64,000 bases of DNA from Sinotaia quadrata (Eukaryota; Mollusca; Gastropoda; Architaenioglossa; Viviparidae): NCBI GenBank assembly GCA_028829895.1, contig CM054181.1, positions 5,604,001 to 5,668,000 of the forward strand, read 5' to 3'. Shown piece after piece: positions 22,721 through 36,463 of this stretch. The stretch's first letter is position 1; each line of letters opens with the position of its first letter. The notes beneath the pieces are model-generated. The model was not told the origin of the DNA. It made no database searches and saw nothing but the letters and a program-made list of their open reading frames with translations. A program made the position numbers and the translations under genes.

Positions 22721-23919
22721 AAACAGAATTCTCGCCGTATCACCCAGTGTGTGAGATCAGAAGTTTACAAGACAAGCAGCATCTTTCAGATCTACCCCCC
22801 ACATACGCTGAACGGCGCCGCCGCGTGGACAACACGCACCGTTTGGCGCGTGCTGGGAAGGTAGACCGCATGACTTTTCACGCGCGGTCGCAGACGGCCT
22901 ACTGTGTGGTGCCCAAAGCGGCGTGCACCTACTGGCTGAGCGTCTTCCGGTACATGCACAACGACACGGGGCCTGGCACATACTCCAGCCCTTTTCGGAT
23001 ACCGCGACTGCGAGTGCATGAATTCGACAACAGGATCATGCAGTTCAGAGAAATCCAGCCAGGGAGGCCACTCCCTTTCGTCGTCAGGAACTACTTCCGG
23101 TTTATGTTTGTCCGCAACCCTTACACGCGCTTGTGGTCGTCGTACATCGACAAGTTCTTCCTGTTAGATTTCTGGTCCACAGAGGCCAGAGGAGTCGCTT
23201 CTTTCACGAAGTACGAAGAAAGGCGGCAACGAGTCCCCGAGAAGAAACGTGAATTTTCGCCGTGCTATGACGATGTCACTTTTGCCGACTTCTTAACGTA
23301 CGTTGCTACGATGGGTGAACGCGCCCCCGCCGATCTGAACGAGCACTGGCGCCCGGTGGAGTACTTGTGCAGCCCCAGCCTCTTCTGCCCCCACTTTATA
23401 GGTCACGTGGAGACCTTCCAGGAAGACAGTTCCTACGTCCTGAGCCAGATGAACATGACCTGGCTGCAGGCAGAGTACGACCACAAGAACAATGCTCTGC
23501 ACCAGATGAAGATCCTCGCGGAGGACAACTTCCGGCAGGTAGACGAATTTGTCAGCAAGGACAAGGAGTTCTACAGGAAGTGCGCGAATACCACGGGTAT
23601 CGCTGCGAGACTGTGGAAAGCTTTCCAGATGTACGGGTACCTTCCGAACGATGTCAAGTTTCCGGAGAAAAGGTTCAAGCTGAACCCCAATCTGAAACGT
23701 TTTCTGGACATTGTTTCTCGAGTTTACTTCAGCATCCCTGAGAAGGATCGGAAGAAAATCTCTGAGCAACGCGAAGCAGCAGTTAAAGAGGCATATAGTT
23801 CTGTGTCCATTGAGGTGTTAGAGCGGATTGCCCAGATGTACTTGTACGAATTCCTGACCTTTAAGTACGAAATGCGACCTAGTGATATTTTTAGTGACAG
23901 ATATGATTCTATGTCTTAG
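22721..23919 (+). CDS. Carbohydrate sulfotransferase, catalytic exon (HNK-1/CHST8-14 type, Sulfotransfer_2)
   Basis: Golgi enzymes of this family transfer sulfate from PAPS to sugars of glycosaminoglycans or glycoproteins. The exon follows an acceptor ending TTTTCAG (22714-22720) and runs open to TAG at 23917-23919. Joined to the 6514 start it gives 425 aa, a usual length. The 5'-phosphosulfate-binding loop is at about residues 91-98 (PKAACTYW) and the 3'-phosphate-binding motif at about 156-172 (FVRNPYTRLW followed by SSYIDKF). Family-typical NEHW (about 233-236), Cys243/Cys249 and GHVETF (about 254-259) follow. Possible N-glycosylation sites are at N107 (NDT), N271 (NMT) and N316 (NTT). Residues 27-80 are a basic stem. 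The acceptor substrate cannot be told from sequence; CHST11-14 and CHST8/9 are the nearest types I recognise. GC is well above the flanks. Downstream AATAAA hexamers are at 24709 and near 24919. Confidence 0.93.
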
Positions 23920-26792
23920 AACGCGTTCAAGGGAGGCAAGAATGATGATAGGTACTCAGCAATAGCGCTCGGAAGTTATTGCCCTTGTGTTCTCGGAAAG
24001 GTTGACAACCTTGAATTCTTTCTACTGTGGTGTAGTATGAAGTACTGACACTAATGTTCATGTGATCAGTACCGAAGAGGGGCTATCTCAGCGCCACTAG
24101 TGAATTAAGGGGAGTTATTTCTGAAGGAAGCAAAGAGCAATAACTTCTTGGCCACTGACAAGAGTTTGCCGAAAACATCGACTGGGTATCCAGTCATATA
24201 AAATGTCGATGATGATGGCACGATGCAAAATGGCAACGAATCTGAGGAATGTTGTGGATGTGTGCAAGAAAGATTTTTTTGTTCGTTAACAGTCGTGTGA
24301 AACATGTTTGAAGATGTAAGCAAGGAAAAAAAAATGTGTGAAATAGCGTTTGTATAAGAAAACGCTGCAACTCTTAAATAAGAAAATTGTGTACACGAAC
24401 ATTGGTCTGAATAAGAGTTCTCGTTCTTGAGTTCCTTAATGTGTTAAAATATGTCAAGCTAATCTGTCAGAAAGTTATGTGCCAGACCTTGCAGGTATAC
24501 TACAATGTTACACTCTTCCTAGATTCCCAACATACTTTTATCTTCCTCTCTTTAGAATGTTACACTCTTCTTAGATTCTAAGTATATTTTTTTTATCCAC
24601 CTATCCGTATTCGTAACGTTGACAATGGATTTTCTGCAAGGGCGTTCATAAAATGCTGCCTTGCTTTTAAGGAACTGGCTGAGTTGATATTAACGCTTTG
24701 ATTATTAAAATAAACAAACAACGCATACTGTATCATATATGATGACATTTGACATCATTGATGAATTGTTCATAGACATCTAAATCAGGTTCAAATATTT
24801 TGTAGCTTTCTTAAACGTATGCAAATCAAAATCACCCATTAAAACTGAGTCTTTTTAAAAATTAATTGTAAAAGATACCTTACTACACTTTTGTGACCAG
24901 CATGTGAAACTTTACCAAAATAAATAAATAAATGGAACGCGGGTATTTGCTATTCAATAAATTCTTTTAATTCTTTTTTTAACAAAAGGTAGGGGAGAGA
25001 ACTGCGAGAGAGAAAAAAACCCAGCAGCCATCACAGAATTATATAATCATAGTGAATGGCCACGACTAATTCTGTTAGAACTTGGTCGGTTAGAGATTCA
25101 CTGAGTTGTGAAAATCAAGTACGTGCGGTAACAGGTTCTTTTAGGTAAAAGTGAATTTGGAATAATTGTAATAAATAGCAGAAAACAGGAAAGTATTTGA
25201 TAGAAAAATTCTGATCGGTTGCATCGACAGATGGAGAACTTTGACAGAAAAGGGAGACAAGGAAGTAGTGACATTATGTAAGCAGAATAGTCTTCCTTGG
25301 AATGAGAAATTGCTAGGGAGATGATCTCATCATTAAGAATGACTGAGAAGACAGTCAAGAGAAGATAGAATGTTTTTAACATGAAAAATAAATGCTGCAT
25401 TAGGGGGTGGGTGGGTTCGGAGGTCACTGGGCGATTAGGAACGATTGAATAGTTAAGCAGAAAATAAAATCAGTTTGATAACACGTGCTGAATTTAGCAG
25501 GCCGATGGTAAAAAAAAAGTGCTTCATAATTCTGTTTGTAGAATTTGACTTCTGCGATACTTTGCTGAGGTGGAGCAATGTACAGTTGGGTGGGACGAGA
25601 GAGTGCTGTAGTTTTTAATAGTTTTGTCTCGTACGTGTAAGTTTGTACGTGTCTGAGTGTTATATATATAATTTATTTTTTATTTTTTAGGCCTCCCTTC
25701 TTCTTGATCTGCACGTATATGTTTGAATATGTGTGTGAGTTGACAGAAACACTTTTTCTTACCGTCATTCCTGTTCTGCATAGGCCATTGGGAATACGTA
25801 TGAATGTGCCTTTGTTTCTGATCTTTAGTCTTGCCCATCTGTGCGTGTGTGTACAGATCTTTTCATTCAAACTGCTGACAGTAATCCTAAAGTTTTACTT
25901 ACTGATGAGTAAGAATATTTTTCGGCGTATTGCGATCTCTTATTTTTTACTTTTAGCCAAAGCAAACCCGTCGTACGTTGATGTACATACTTTAGAGGTG
26001 GCTGATTCCTAAGATGTGTTTTTAAAAAAATATCTTCTTCCCTCTGAAAGTTTCTGTTTCTTGTAGTCACGTGATCGCTTATCCTCGCTCTTTGCACAGC
26101 ATGGCTTAAGAAAGAATTTTGATGATTCTGGCAGTGACCTCGCTAACCGATAATATGGTAAATAATGAATAACAGATTTTCTTCGTGTCAGTCATCTAAG
26201 TCATTTTTGTCAGTTGATTTACAGCGGTCCCGTGTGTTCTTGTTGATCGGCAAAGCAAGCGTAACCTCTGGCAGTGAATTATCAAAAAGTCAGAATTTTC
26301 GCCAATCTTTCATTTGAAGAATCGGTTCTAATGAAGACTTTACTGATGCTTGTCTCAGGTACATGTACTCTTTATTGTCGTCTGGTGAAAAGGGAAATAA
26401 CTTCAGATACTGGTCTGGTCGTTATGTAACCGCCCAGCATTTCAGATTTGGGAGTGCACCTGGTGTAAAAGAAGTGTTTGTTTTGCATTTGTAGTTTGTG
26501 ATTTTTTTAAATTATTTTTTTAAAGACAAATCTATTCGTCAAGGCAGTGTAGCAATTAAATGCAGACGACCCAGACACGTCAGAATGACAAAACACAAAT
26601 TTATATATCAACGGATCTATTTATTGGCTTGATATTAAAAATACTGCTTTAGGCTTGGTTGTTAAGATTGCTGGCCTTTTTATGCAGATTTATGATGTGG
26701 ATTTAATTATTAAACTATTTTGGTTGAGGTATTGAAGAGCACTATTGTGAGAATGTAAAACTACTCGAATTGCTTACCATGAGTGTCAAGGT
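23920..26792. other. 3' flank of the sulfotransferase gene, otherwise unique sequence
   Basis: Contains the probable 3' UTR. Short open frames (for example 25098-25427 minus) show no recognised domain. Confidence 0.4.
24709..24714 (+). terminator. Possible poly(A) signal of the sulfotransferase gene
   Basis: AATAAA about 790 bp after the stop codon, with further AATAAA copies near 24919-24932. Cleavage position is unknown; this is motif evidence only. Confidence 0.35.
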
Positions 26793-26960
26793 TATTAAGA
26801 TTACTACTGTGACTGGGATAGGCTGTAATATGTGCTGCTGTATGGTCTAGTTATTACTGTGACTGGAATAGGCTGTAATATGTGCTGCTGTATGGTCTAG
26901 TTATTAAGATTACAACTGTGACTGGGATAGGCTGTAATATGTGCTGCTGTATGGTCATTA
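26793..26960. repeat. Repeat of about 60-75 bp, 3 copies
   Basis: Units contain GTGACTGGGATAGGCTG and ATGTGCTGCTGTATGGTC. Confidence 0.9.
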
Positions 26961-29019
26961 CCTCTGTAACTATTTATTTCAAGGACAGCATAACATTGCA
27001 TAAGTTCTTTTTGTGAAACCATAGGTTTCTTTTGTGACCCAAGGTGTCTGCCTTCATTCTTATTTACATCAAATACTGCATAGCACTGCTTTATAATTTT
27101 TTTATTTTAATTTTACTATTGTGGCAATTTAGCATTTCCTTAATTCATGTAGTTTTGTGTTGATGATTTTACAAACTGCTGAATGAGTTTCATTCTTACT
27201 TTCACTTTCCTGATCTTATGCCTTTATTATTTTGAACCTCTAGCTTCCATATATATATTGAATTCTGTTAAACTGTATTTTCACCAGTGCAACAAAATGT
27301 TGAAGACATTTGCAGAAGACTGTTGACTTTCTTTGGGATAACAGGTTTCAGGTGAGGAGGAATATAGGCATTCATGAACATATGTTTACTTATTAGTGTT
27401 GGATGTTTGATTAAAACAATTATTTTTTCAATCATAGAGCACAAAAGAATTTCAGTACAGCATGTCAAAATCTTTAAAATAATTTAAAATCTTTAAAATT
27501 ATTATACTGCAAAATTCCAATTAAGTGATAAATACACACAAATATTTCACACGATTGTTTGTTTGTTTGTTTATTTCTGAATCAAGTTATGATTTCTTTC
27601 ACAGTTCCGTTGCCTTGTAATTTATTAAATTAATGTAATAATTTTAAAATCTTGATTGCAGATGACCATTCACTAGACAGAATATTATATTTTTTCTCCT
27701 AAAGGACTGTACATTGTCCATCACGTTGTCACAGTGGACACTTTCCCTCAGCAGTCAAGAGATTAAATACAGAAAAGTGGGTCAAATATGTCCCAGCAAG
27801 AAAATATAAATAAATCCACAACAACTTATGCTCAAACTTGTGATAGATATTAATATTATATCTACTGAACTAGTCACTGTTAAATTGCCAACTACAAGAC
27901 ATGTGACTTATTAGTCTTGTGCTATTAGATATCTGCAGTTTTGATGTATGTGTGTGAGTGTTCTTTTGGAAATGCCACTTTATGCCCTAAAATTATGAAA
28001 GAATTAATTCTAAAAATATTTCAGAGCAGTAAATGATGTAACAAATCTTCTACTAAATGAAATATTGCATAAACTGAGAGAAGTGTATTTTTTCCCTTTA
28101 TGCAGATGATAAGAAACAGTGCTCCACATTTTTACATTTAAGCAAAATAACTTACTCACCTAAAAACTGCTGGTGCTTTTTTGTTTATTTTGCGTTTTGC
28201 AAAAAGGAGAGAGAGTCTCACTCGCAGGTAATTTTTCAGTGAAATTTCTATCAATTTTTAATTTGGATAATCAGATATTGTTTTGGGTGTGTGAAATCAG
28301 ATTTCTATCTGATTATTTGTATTATTGTCTTTAATGACTGTTCTTGCCATTATTAAAATCTTGTTTGTATGCAATTTCTAGATGCTGTGTTTGGGTTGGT
28401 TTTGAACGTACAGTAAATAAAAAGGGGTTTGGTTAGTACCATCATTCTAGATGCTTAAATCTTGTGATACTGAAGAATGAAATACAAAAGATTAGAACAG
28501 AAACATAAGTATTTGAAAGTTAGACAAATGACTATAAAATTATGCACCTTTTTTTAATTAATACTAATACTATATTTTGTTCTTGTGTAGAAAGATATGT
28601 CCTAATTTATTTTATTCTTTAAGATTTTCATTCACAACTGTTGTCATGTTGATTTTTTTAATATTTATGTTTCTAATACTCTTAAATATTCGTCAGTTAT
28701 TATTTGCACACAAGTGTATAAATTATGTTAATTTGTTTTTTAATTATGGTAATAAAAGTCTTTCATAAGAGGTTGGTTTGTTTTTAAAAAAACAAACCAA
28801 GCAGTAACCACTATTACTATTTTGTAACTGTATTGCAAATATTGTAACTGGATTTTTTTGTCTACATACTTTGCTCCTTATTGGTACATATATATGGACA
28901 ACTTAGCCAATACTACCTAGATGGGACAACTATAGATTTTAAAAAATACTACTTTAGCTCTTGTATAGAATATACTAAAACAAGAAATACTGCTTCAATA
29001 TTTGTTGTATTTGTTATAA
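26961..29019. other. AT-rich sequence, no gene seen
   Basis: Only a perfect AT-rich hairpin at 28773-28800 was noted. Confidence 0.4.
28773..28800. other. 13-bp perfect inverted repeat
   Basis: TTGGTTTGTTTTT followed after two bases by AAAAACAAACCAA. It looks like a rho-independent terminator, but the context is eukaryotic, so it is simply a hairpin. Confidence 0.8.
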
Positions 29020-29270
29020 AATTCAATAATGCTAATTCTATTAGTAGAAATAAACTGATTGGTGTATAACGAGGTTTATAATGCTAATTTGTAGTGGCAG
29101 AATTGAATATGTAACGAGGTTTATAATGCTAATTCTATTAGTAGAAATAAACTGATTCGTGTATAACGAGGTTTATAATGCTAATTCCCTTATTAGCAGA
29201 AACTAACTGATTGATATTTAACGAAGTTTATAATACTAATTTATGTTAGCAGAAATAAACTAATTTATAT
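29020..29270. repeat. Repeat of about 55-60 bp, 4 copies
   Basis: Units contain AACGAGGTTTATAATGC and AGAAATAAACTGATT. Confidence 0.9.
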
Positions 29271-29623
29271 TTATTAAAAACTTAAGTCAAATAACCCCGG
29301 TTTTTACCTCCAAGTTTTTACAAAAGATTTAATGATGTCAAATGCAAGAGCAGTATTAATTTAAGAGATCGAGTTTATTTTACTTATTTACTTCAACACA
29401 ATCAAATAAACTAGCATTTATATTCCTCCTTGATATTAAAAAAAAAAAAGACTGATTTTTATGCCTTGTTAAATTATATGCATGACACTGGATTTGTTTG
29501 AGATAAAATAAAATATAAGCAAATGGGAACTTGTTTGTGAAATTGATTAACTTTTAGATTCGAAACTCCAGTTACTAGTCACACAAGTCTTAAGACCGTC
29601 AGAAATCGGGTCATGACTTATTT

Positions 29624-29684
<61 letters not shown>

Positions 29685-30960
29685 CACGATTATTATCTAT
29701 AGTTTGATAGATTCAGCCATTTTAAACTTTTCGCTGTAAAATTCAAAATATTTGTGCATATAATTTTCTTCTTCAAATAGTATCAAGAAAGGGAAATAAT
29801 TGTGTGATACAATGTATTACTCTGTATCAGTCGATCATTTGAGTTGTCTCCTGTCCATAAATTATCTTCCCTCCCCCTCTTCCCTTTCAAAAAATGAAAT
29901 TTACTAAAGTAAGTAAGATTCTTCTTCTTTTCTTTTTAACCTATCAAACTAAAATTAACAGTTATATTATAAAATGAGTGAATGTCACGTGCAAGAGAGG
30001 TCAAACGCACACAGAGAGGTCAGAGTTAACTTCCTGTGTCTTGCAGTGAAAAATGTCTTGTGCCGTATAGACTTGTGCGGATACACCTAAATATTTTCTT
30101 TCATTTAAGGATTATCCACGAACTGGAAATATTTGTATGCTAATGTCATGTCTAATAAAGGTATTATTAGGGAATATTTGTATTTCACGAATAATATGAT
30201 AATTGATATACAGAAACAAAGAAACAGTCGTTTTTGACATGGTAATGTACCGCCCCAAAGTAAAGTAATAAACTACCTTTTGTCTCAGCACTCAGAAACG
30301 CCCCAAAGTAAAGTAATACTCTGCCGGTTGCTTTTCTTTTAGTGGCCCAAAATATGTCGGAGTGTTATAGTAACTCACCTTCCTAGTCATAACAATAGTC
30401 CTTTGTTGTTTTCTCTCCTCTCATGATGTATGCACCTCTTGTATTAACCTCTTTCCTCTCATGGTGTATGAACCTCTTGCCCTTTGTGGAGTATGAGCCT
30501 CTTTCCTCTTATGACGTATGATCTCCCCAAAAGCAAATAAGAAACCGGTTCTTGAATTGTCACCGCTGCCCACCCTTGGAAACCACAGTAATAAATAGTA
30601 AATTATGTCAACACAATAGTACATATGCACAAATAAATAAGTATATTATATTTTTTAAAAGATAAATTTAAAAGAAAACGTCAAAGTTGAACAACACAAA
30701 ACTCACAACAAACGTTCTAATGCAGAATTCATAATGTTTAAATGGTTAAGTGCCCTTGTTTACCGTCTTCATAAATGGTTGTGTCCTCGCTTACCGTCGT
30801 CAAAAAAGGTTAAGTGTCCTCGTTTACAGTCATCACAATATGAACTATTAATAACATTTCAAACTTAAAAAATAAAAAAGAAGAGATAAGAAGCTACTAT
30901 GTAAATAGCATATGGGCCGTGTGTGTTAAAACTGAGTTTTGAGGACTGATCTGCAATTTT
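29271..30960. other. AT-rich sequence with (GT)n at about 29627-29679
   Basis: No gene seen. Short duplicates of CGCCCCAAAGTAAAGTAATA near 30253 and 30299, and a roughly 30-bp repeat at 30420-30520. Confidence 0.4.
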
Positions 30961-31009
30961 TGATGTTCGCAACTAGTTTGAAACAGAGTTTAAGTTACTC
31001 TTTCAACAG

Positions 31010-31700
31010 TCATGTCAGGTTTGTACTGCTTCAGTAAGAGTCGGGTAGATTAGCACTATTTCAAGTCATGTCAAGTTTATACTGCTTTAGCAGGAGTCGG
31101 GTAGATTATATTTTATGTCATGACAAGTATATAATGTTTCAGTAAGAGTCGGGTAGATTAGTACTAATACAACTGTCATGCCAAGTTTGTACTGCTTCAG
31201 TAAGAGTCGGGTAGATTAATACTATTATGACTGTAGTACTATTTTAAGTCATGCCAAATTTGTACTGCTTCAGTAAGAGTCGGGTAGATTAATATTATTA
31301 TGACTGTAGTACTATTTTAAGTCATGCCAAATTTGTACTGCTTCAGTAAGAGTCGGGTAGTTTAATATTATTATGACTGTAGTACTATTTTAAGTCATGC
31401 CAAATTAGTACTGCTTCAGTAAGAGTCGGGTAGATTAGTACTATTACAACTGTCAATACGAAGATTGTACTGCTTCATTAAGAGTCGGGTAGATTAGTAC
31501 TATTATAACTGTCATACCAAGATTGTACTGCTTCAGTAAGAGTCGGGTAGATTGGTACTATTACAGCTATCATACCAAGATTGTACGGCTTCAGTAAAAG
31601 TCGGGTAGATTAGTACTATTTTAAGTCATGCCAAATTTGTACTGCTTCAGTAAGAGTCGGGTAGATTAATACTATTTTAAGTCATGCAATGTTTATACTG
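31010..31700. repeat. Minisatellite, unit about 55-70 bp, about 12 copies
   Basis: Invariant block CTGCTTCAGTAAGAGTCGGG separated by variable-length linkers. Confidence 0.93.
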
Positions 31701-31977
31701 TGTGTCAATTAATTTGACCAAATACTTTTCCACCTTAGACATTTTCTTTTAATTTTTTAACTAGTTGTGCGTTTGTGTATTTGATAATATATTATGATAG
31801 TTTGATTAAATTCCTACTGAATGGGTAATTGTTAAAGTAGAGTTTAATTTATTTCTGTTTATATTTCATCCTTGTAATAAAGTGAGAGAAATATCGAGCA
31901 TTCAGGTAGTGGGTGAATACTGAATGATAAAATGAAACCGGGCATGAAATTTAATGCGAAATGTTTTGCATTTCTTT

Positions 31978-32530
31978 AAGTTGATATTATGTCAGGTCAG
32001 TATTTATTCTGTTTTGCATTGCGTAAAGGAGATATTATGTCAGGTCAGCATTTACTCTAAATTCTAAAACATTGCCTGAAGGAGATATTATGTCAGGTCA
32101 GTATTTACTCTAAAACATTGCCTAAAGTAGATATTATGGCAGGTCAATATTTATTCTAGAACATTGCCTAAAGGTGATATTATGTAATGTCAGGTCAGTA
32201 TTTACTCTGGAACATTGCCTAAAGGAGATATTGTCAGGTCATGTCAGTATTTAGAACACTGCCTAAATGTGATATTATGTCAGGTCAGTATTTACAACAT
32301 TGCTTAAAGGTAATGTTATATCAGGTCATTATTTACTACATTGCCTAAAATTGTGATATAATATCAGGTCATTATTTACTACATTGCCTAAAGTTGATAT
32401 GATATCACGTCAATGTTTAAAACATTGTCTAAAGGTGATATTATATCAGGTCAGTATTTACTACATTGCCTAAAATTGTGATATGATGTCACGTCAGTAA
32501 TTAGAATATTGCCTGAAGGTGATATGCCAT
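31978..32530. repeat. Minisatellite, unit about 45 bp, about 12 copies
   Basis: Diverged units with GATATTATGTCAGGTCAG and ACATTGCCTAAAG. Confidence 0.92.
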
Positions 32531-32757
32531 GTCGGTATTTAGTCTGGAACAAAGGTATCCAAGGTGTAAAATGCCTGGGTGAGAGATTGTGTTGAAGTCC
32601 CAATTTTTGGTCTTTGCATTTCTCTGAACCACTTCAACCCTGTCCATAGAATGGCATTATAGTAAATGAAGATTAATATAATTTCTATTAATAGAAGATT
32701 TGTATACATTGCTCATACTAATAAAAGACGCCTTCTTTAAAAAAAAAATGTTACACG

Positions 32758-32793
<36 letters not shown>

Positions 32794-33225
32794 TGAATGC
32801 AGAATGTCACGTTTCAAGAATGTGTTCTCCAGCTAAAGTCAAGGTCAGGTTACAAAATGTTACTCGGACCACATAAGTACTAACTAAAGTGTTTTCAATC
32901 CCACCCACCTCCCAATCACTTTATATATGAGATGACAGATTAAACTAAAGTCGGATTTGTATAAAGTCATTTGCCTGTAACTGCCAATAAGAAGTCCTTG
33001 TAGGTGGCGTTGTTAGCATGTGAGATTTGAAGTGATTGGGATAGCTAGAACTAAGAGCAATCGTAATTTTCCCAGTCCGTTGGCCAAGACCACCAAACAG
33101 CCTTCTGAATCCGGCTTAGTCTCTCACTCGCCGCTACCCTTCCCAACTGGGTGTTAATATCATGGTCTTTCGAATGTCAAATTGGTGCAATAGAGTCGTG
33201 GAGTTGGGACTGAGTAGTTAACAAG
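32531..33225. other. Unique sequence with (CA)n at about 32758-32791
   Basis: No gene seen. A somewhat GC-richer patch at 33060-33190 carries no clear signal. Confidence 0.4.
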
Positions 33226-34150
33226 TTTAGTGGATTGTCAAAAACAGATGAGAGCCAACAGTGAACTTGATGACACACAAGTTCAGTGGAATGCCAAAAA
33301 CAGAGCAAGCAGTGAACTTGATGACAAGTTCAGTGGAATGTCAAAAACAGAGCAAGCAGTGAACTTGATGACACACAATTTCAGTGGAATGTCAAGAACA
33401 GAAGAGAGTAAGCAGTGAATTTGATGTCACACAAGTTCAGTGGAATGTCAAGAACAGAAGAGAGTAAACAATGAACTTTATGACACACAAGTTAAGTGGA
33501 ATATCAAGAACAGATGAGAGTAAGCAATGAATTTGATGTCACACAAGTTCAGTGGAATGTCAAGAGCAGAAGAGAGTAAGCAGAGAATTTGATGTCACAC
33601 AAGTTCAGTGAAATGTCAAGAACAGAAGAGAGCAAGCACTGAATCTGATGTCACACAAGTTCAGTGAAATGTCGAAAAGAGAGCAAGCAATGAACTTGAT
33701 GTCCACAAGTTCAGTGGAATGTCAAGAGCAGAAGAGAGTAAGCAGAGAATTTGATGTCACACAAGTTCAGTGGAATGTCAAGAACAGAAGAGAGCAAGCA
33801 ATGAATCTGATGTCACACAAGTTCAGTGGAATGTCGAAAAGAGAGCAAGCAATGAACTTGATGTCCACAAGTTCAGTGGAATGTCAAGAGCAGAAGGGAG
33901 CAAACCGCGAACTTGACACACAATTTCAATGGAATGTCAAAAAGAGAACAAGCAGTGAACTTGGATGAGACAGTTTCAGGTGGAATGTCAAAATGAGAGC
34001 GAACCGTGAACTTGACACACAAGTTCAGTGGAAAACTGGAATGTCAAAAAGAGAGCGAACCATGATCTTGACACACAAGTTCAGTGGAATGTCAAAATGA
34101 GAGCGAACCGTGAACTTGACATACAAGTTCAGTGGAATGTCAAAAAGAGT
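33226..34150. repeat. Minisatellite, unit about 50-57 bp, about 17 copies
   Basis: Units contain CAAGTTCAGTGGAATGTCAA plus purine-rich linkers. Open frames within are repeat-derived. Confidence 0.95.
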
Positions 34151-34191
34151 GTGAACAGCGATCGTACGATATAGAAGCCTGGATAGCTACA

Positions 34192-34882
34192 AATGATGAC
34201 TTATTCCAGAAAGTCAATAATAGTCAAGAGTTGACTAGAAAAAGATGACTTATTCCAGAAAGTCAATAATAGTCAAGAGTTGACTAGAAAAAGATGACTT
34301 ATTCCAGAAAGTCAATAATAGTCAAGAGTTGACTAGAAAAAGATGACTAATTCCAGAAAGTCAATAATAGTAAAGAGTTGACTAGAAAAAGATGACTTAT
34401 TCCAGAAAGTCAATAATAGTCAAGAGTTGACTAGAAAAAGATGACTTATTCCAGAAAGTCAATAATAGTCAAGAGTTGACTAGAAAAAGATGACTTATTC
34501 CAGAAAGTCAATAATAGTCAAGAGTTGACTAGAAAAAGATGACTAATTCCAGAAAGTCAATAATAGTCAAGAGTTGACTAGAAAAAGATGACTTATTCCA
34601 GAAAGTCAATAATAGTCAAGAGTTGACTAGAAAAAGATGACTTATTCCAGAAAGTCAATAATAGTCAAGAGTTGACTAGAAAAAGATGACTTATTCCAGA
34701 AAGTCAATAATAGTCAAGAGTTGACTAGAAAAAGATGACTTATTCCAGAAAGTCAATAATAGTCAAGAGTTGACTAGAAAAAGATGACTTATTCCAGAAA
34801 GTCAATAATAGTCAAGAATTGACTAGAAAAAGATGACTTATTCCAGAAAGTCAATAATAGTCAAGAGTTGACTAGAAAAAAG
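34192..34882. repeat. 49-bp minisatellite, about 14 near-identical copies
   Basis: Units contain GATGACTTATTCCAGAAAG and CAATAATAGTCAAGAG. Very low divergence. Confidence 0.97.
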
Positions 34883-35299
34883 ATGAATTAAAATTCAAAT
34901 TGTAGAAAATTGCCTTGAAATGCGATGAGTTCAAAAGTATTTCCAGAAATCCCATTAACCATTTCAAATTCGCGTTTTTATGAAAACACACATAAATAGC
35001 TAGAACTGAAATTATTTATTGCTGTCTACATTGCTGTTGCCAGGAGAGAAAAACCTAAAAACGTAAAATATTGTTAACAAAGTAAATCTGTTAATAGAAT
35101 GGATCTCAGAAATATGGTAGATAGTGAAATAAGGTCAACCATTCTTGTGCATGTTTCAATACAAAAGATATATATTCCTGGGTTTAATTCCCCAAAAGCT
35201 GGTTCATTTCACATAGGCTGGTTGCGTGAAACAGAATGATGAAACCTGTTGCGATTTAAAAAATCACGCAACTTTGCCCTGCACGCGTACTCATCCTAC

Positions 35300-35445
35300 T
35301 GATTGTAATTTCTCTCTATGGTCTATTATATGGTTTTCTATGACTACTGATTGTAATTTCTCTCTATGGTCTATTATACGGTTTTCTATGACTACTGATT
35401 GTAATTTCCCTCTATGGTCTATTACATGGTTTTCTATGACCATTA
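35300..35445. repeat. 48-bp repeat, 3 copies
   Basis: Units of CTACTGATTGTAATTTCTC; period divisible by three. Confidence 0.93.
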
Positions 35446-35744
35446 ATAAATCCCTAAACCTATGGGAAGTAATTTGCGTTTTATTATTAAATATTCAGTA
35501 TCGTCTGTATGTTTATCGGTGATGGTGGTGGTGGAGGTGGTGGTTTGGGAACGAAACTATTAGTTAATGGCTACGTCTTAAACTGTTGGAGAACTCGCAG
35601 CCTAAATATGAGGCGTGTGGACTGCCATGTTAAGGTATTAATTGATGAGTTTATGAATTATATAAAACATCTGTCCCATCACGTGACAACGTAACATAGA
35701 CAGATACATTGTTGATTGGGTGTATGACTTCACGCACAAACAGT

Positions 35745-35800
35745 AGATAGATAGATAGATAGATATTCAGACAGACAGACAGTTAGATAGATAGATAATT
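35745..35800. repeat. (GATA)n/(GACA)n microsatellite
   Basis: GATA run with a GACA block. Confidence 0.95.
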
Positions 35801-36463
35801 GAGGAGGGGACAGACTATTTGAAACAGTGGTTCTCAACACCCATGTCAATTTCAGTCTGACGTTTGTTCCATCTATTCAAAGCGTCAGTCATTGTTGCCA
35901 AGAACGAATTGAAAGTTAAACGCCGTCCAAGTACTTTCATGTGACACATGCTAAACAGACGATTTGTTTATGATCTTATCACGTGACAGCCAGGGTCACT
36001 CAAAGGCGCGTTATGACTTGCAATTTCAGTCATTAAACCGTTCGCTTATCAGTTATTACTAAATCTGAGGGGAGTCATTTTATATGTGACATTGGCTTTC
36101 AATCTGTACATTTAACAAAAAGAATTTAAACAAATATATACTATAAGTAACTTTAAATTTACAACAATCAACAGTTCATTTTTTTAAAAGTTGCTCTTCG
36201 TTGTTCTGATTGTAATTAAACTGAAAAAGTTCATTTTTCCGAGAAAATGTTGTGACAGTTATACCAGTAGACTACATTGCAAAAAATACGAACATACCGC
36301 CATTTTCCTGAACTAAGCAGTCGCAAGTGTCTACAAGTTGTAGATTTTAGGATTATATTAATTTCAACTTTTTTTGTAAATAAGCAAATTAGTTATAATA
36401 TTCTAACTAGTGACGTGCTGGATTCATGCTTCGCGCTGCATGTATTTTTTTTCTGTTAATGAC
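35801..36463. other. Unique sequence, no gene seen
   Basis: CAGTGGTTCTCAAC at about 35825 resembles a hAT terminus, without a partner end. Confidence 0.35.

Noticed and set aside
23293..23769. 158-codon minus-strand and 124-codon plus-strand frames within the sulfotransferase exon
   Set aside because: Shadow frames of a recognised catalytic domain.
28773..28800. Rho-independent terminator
   Set aside because: The stem is AT-rich and the sequence is eukaryotic.
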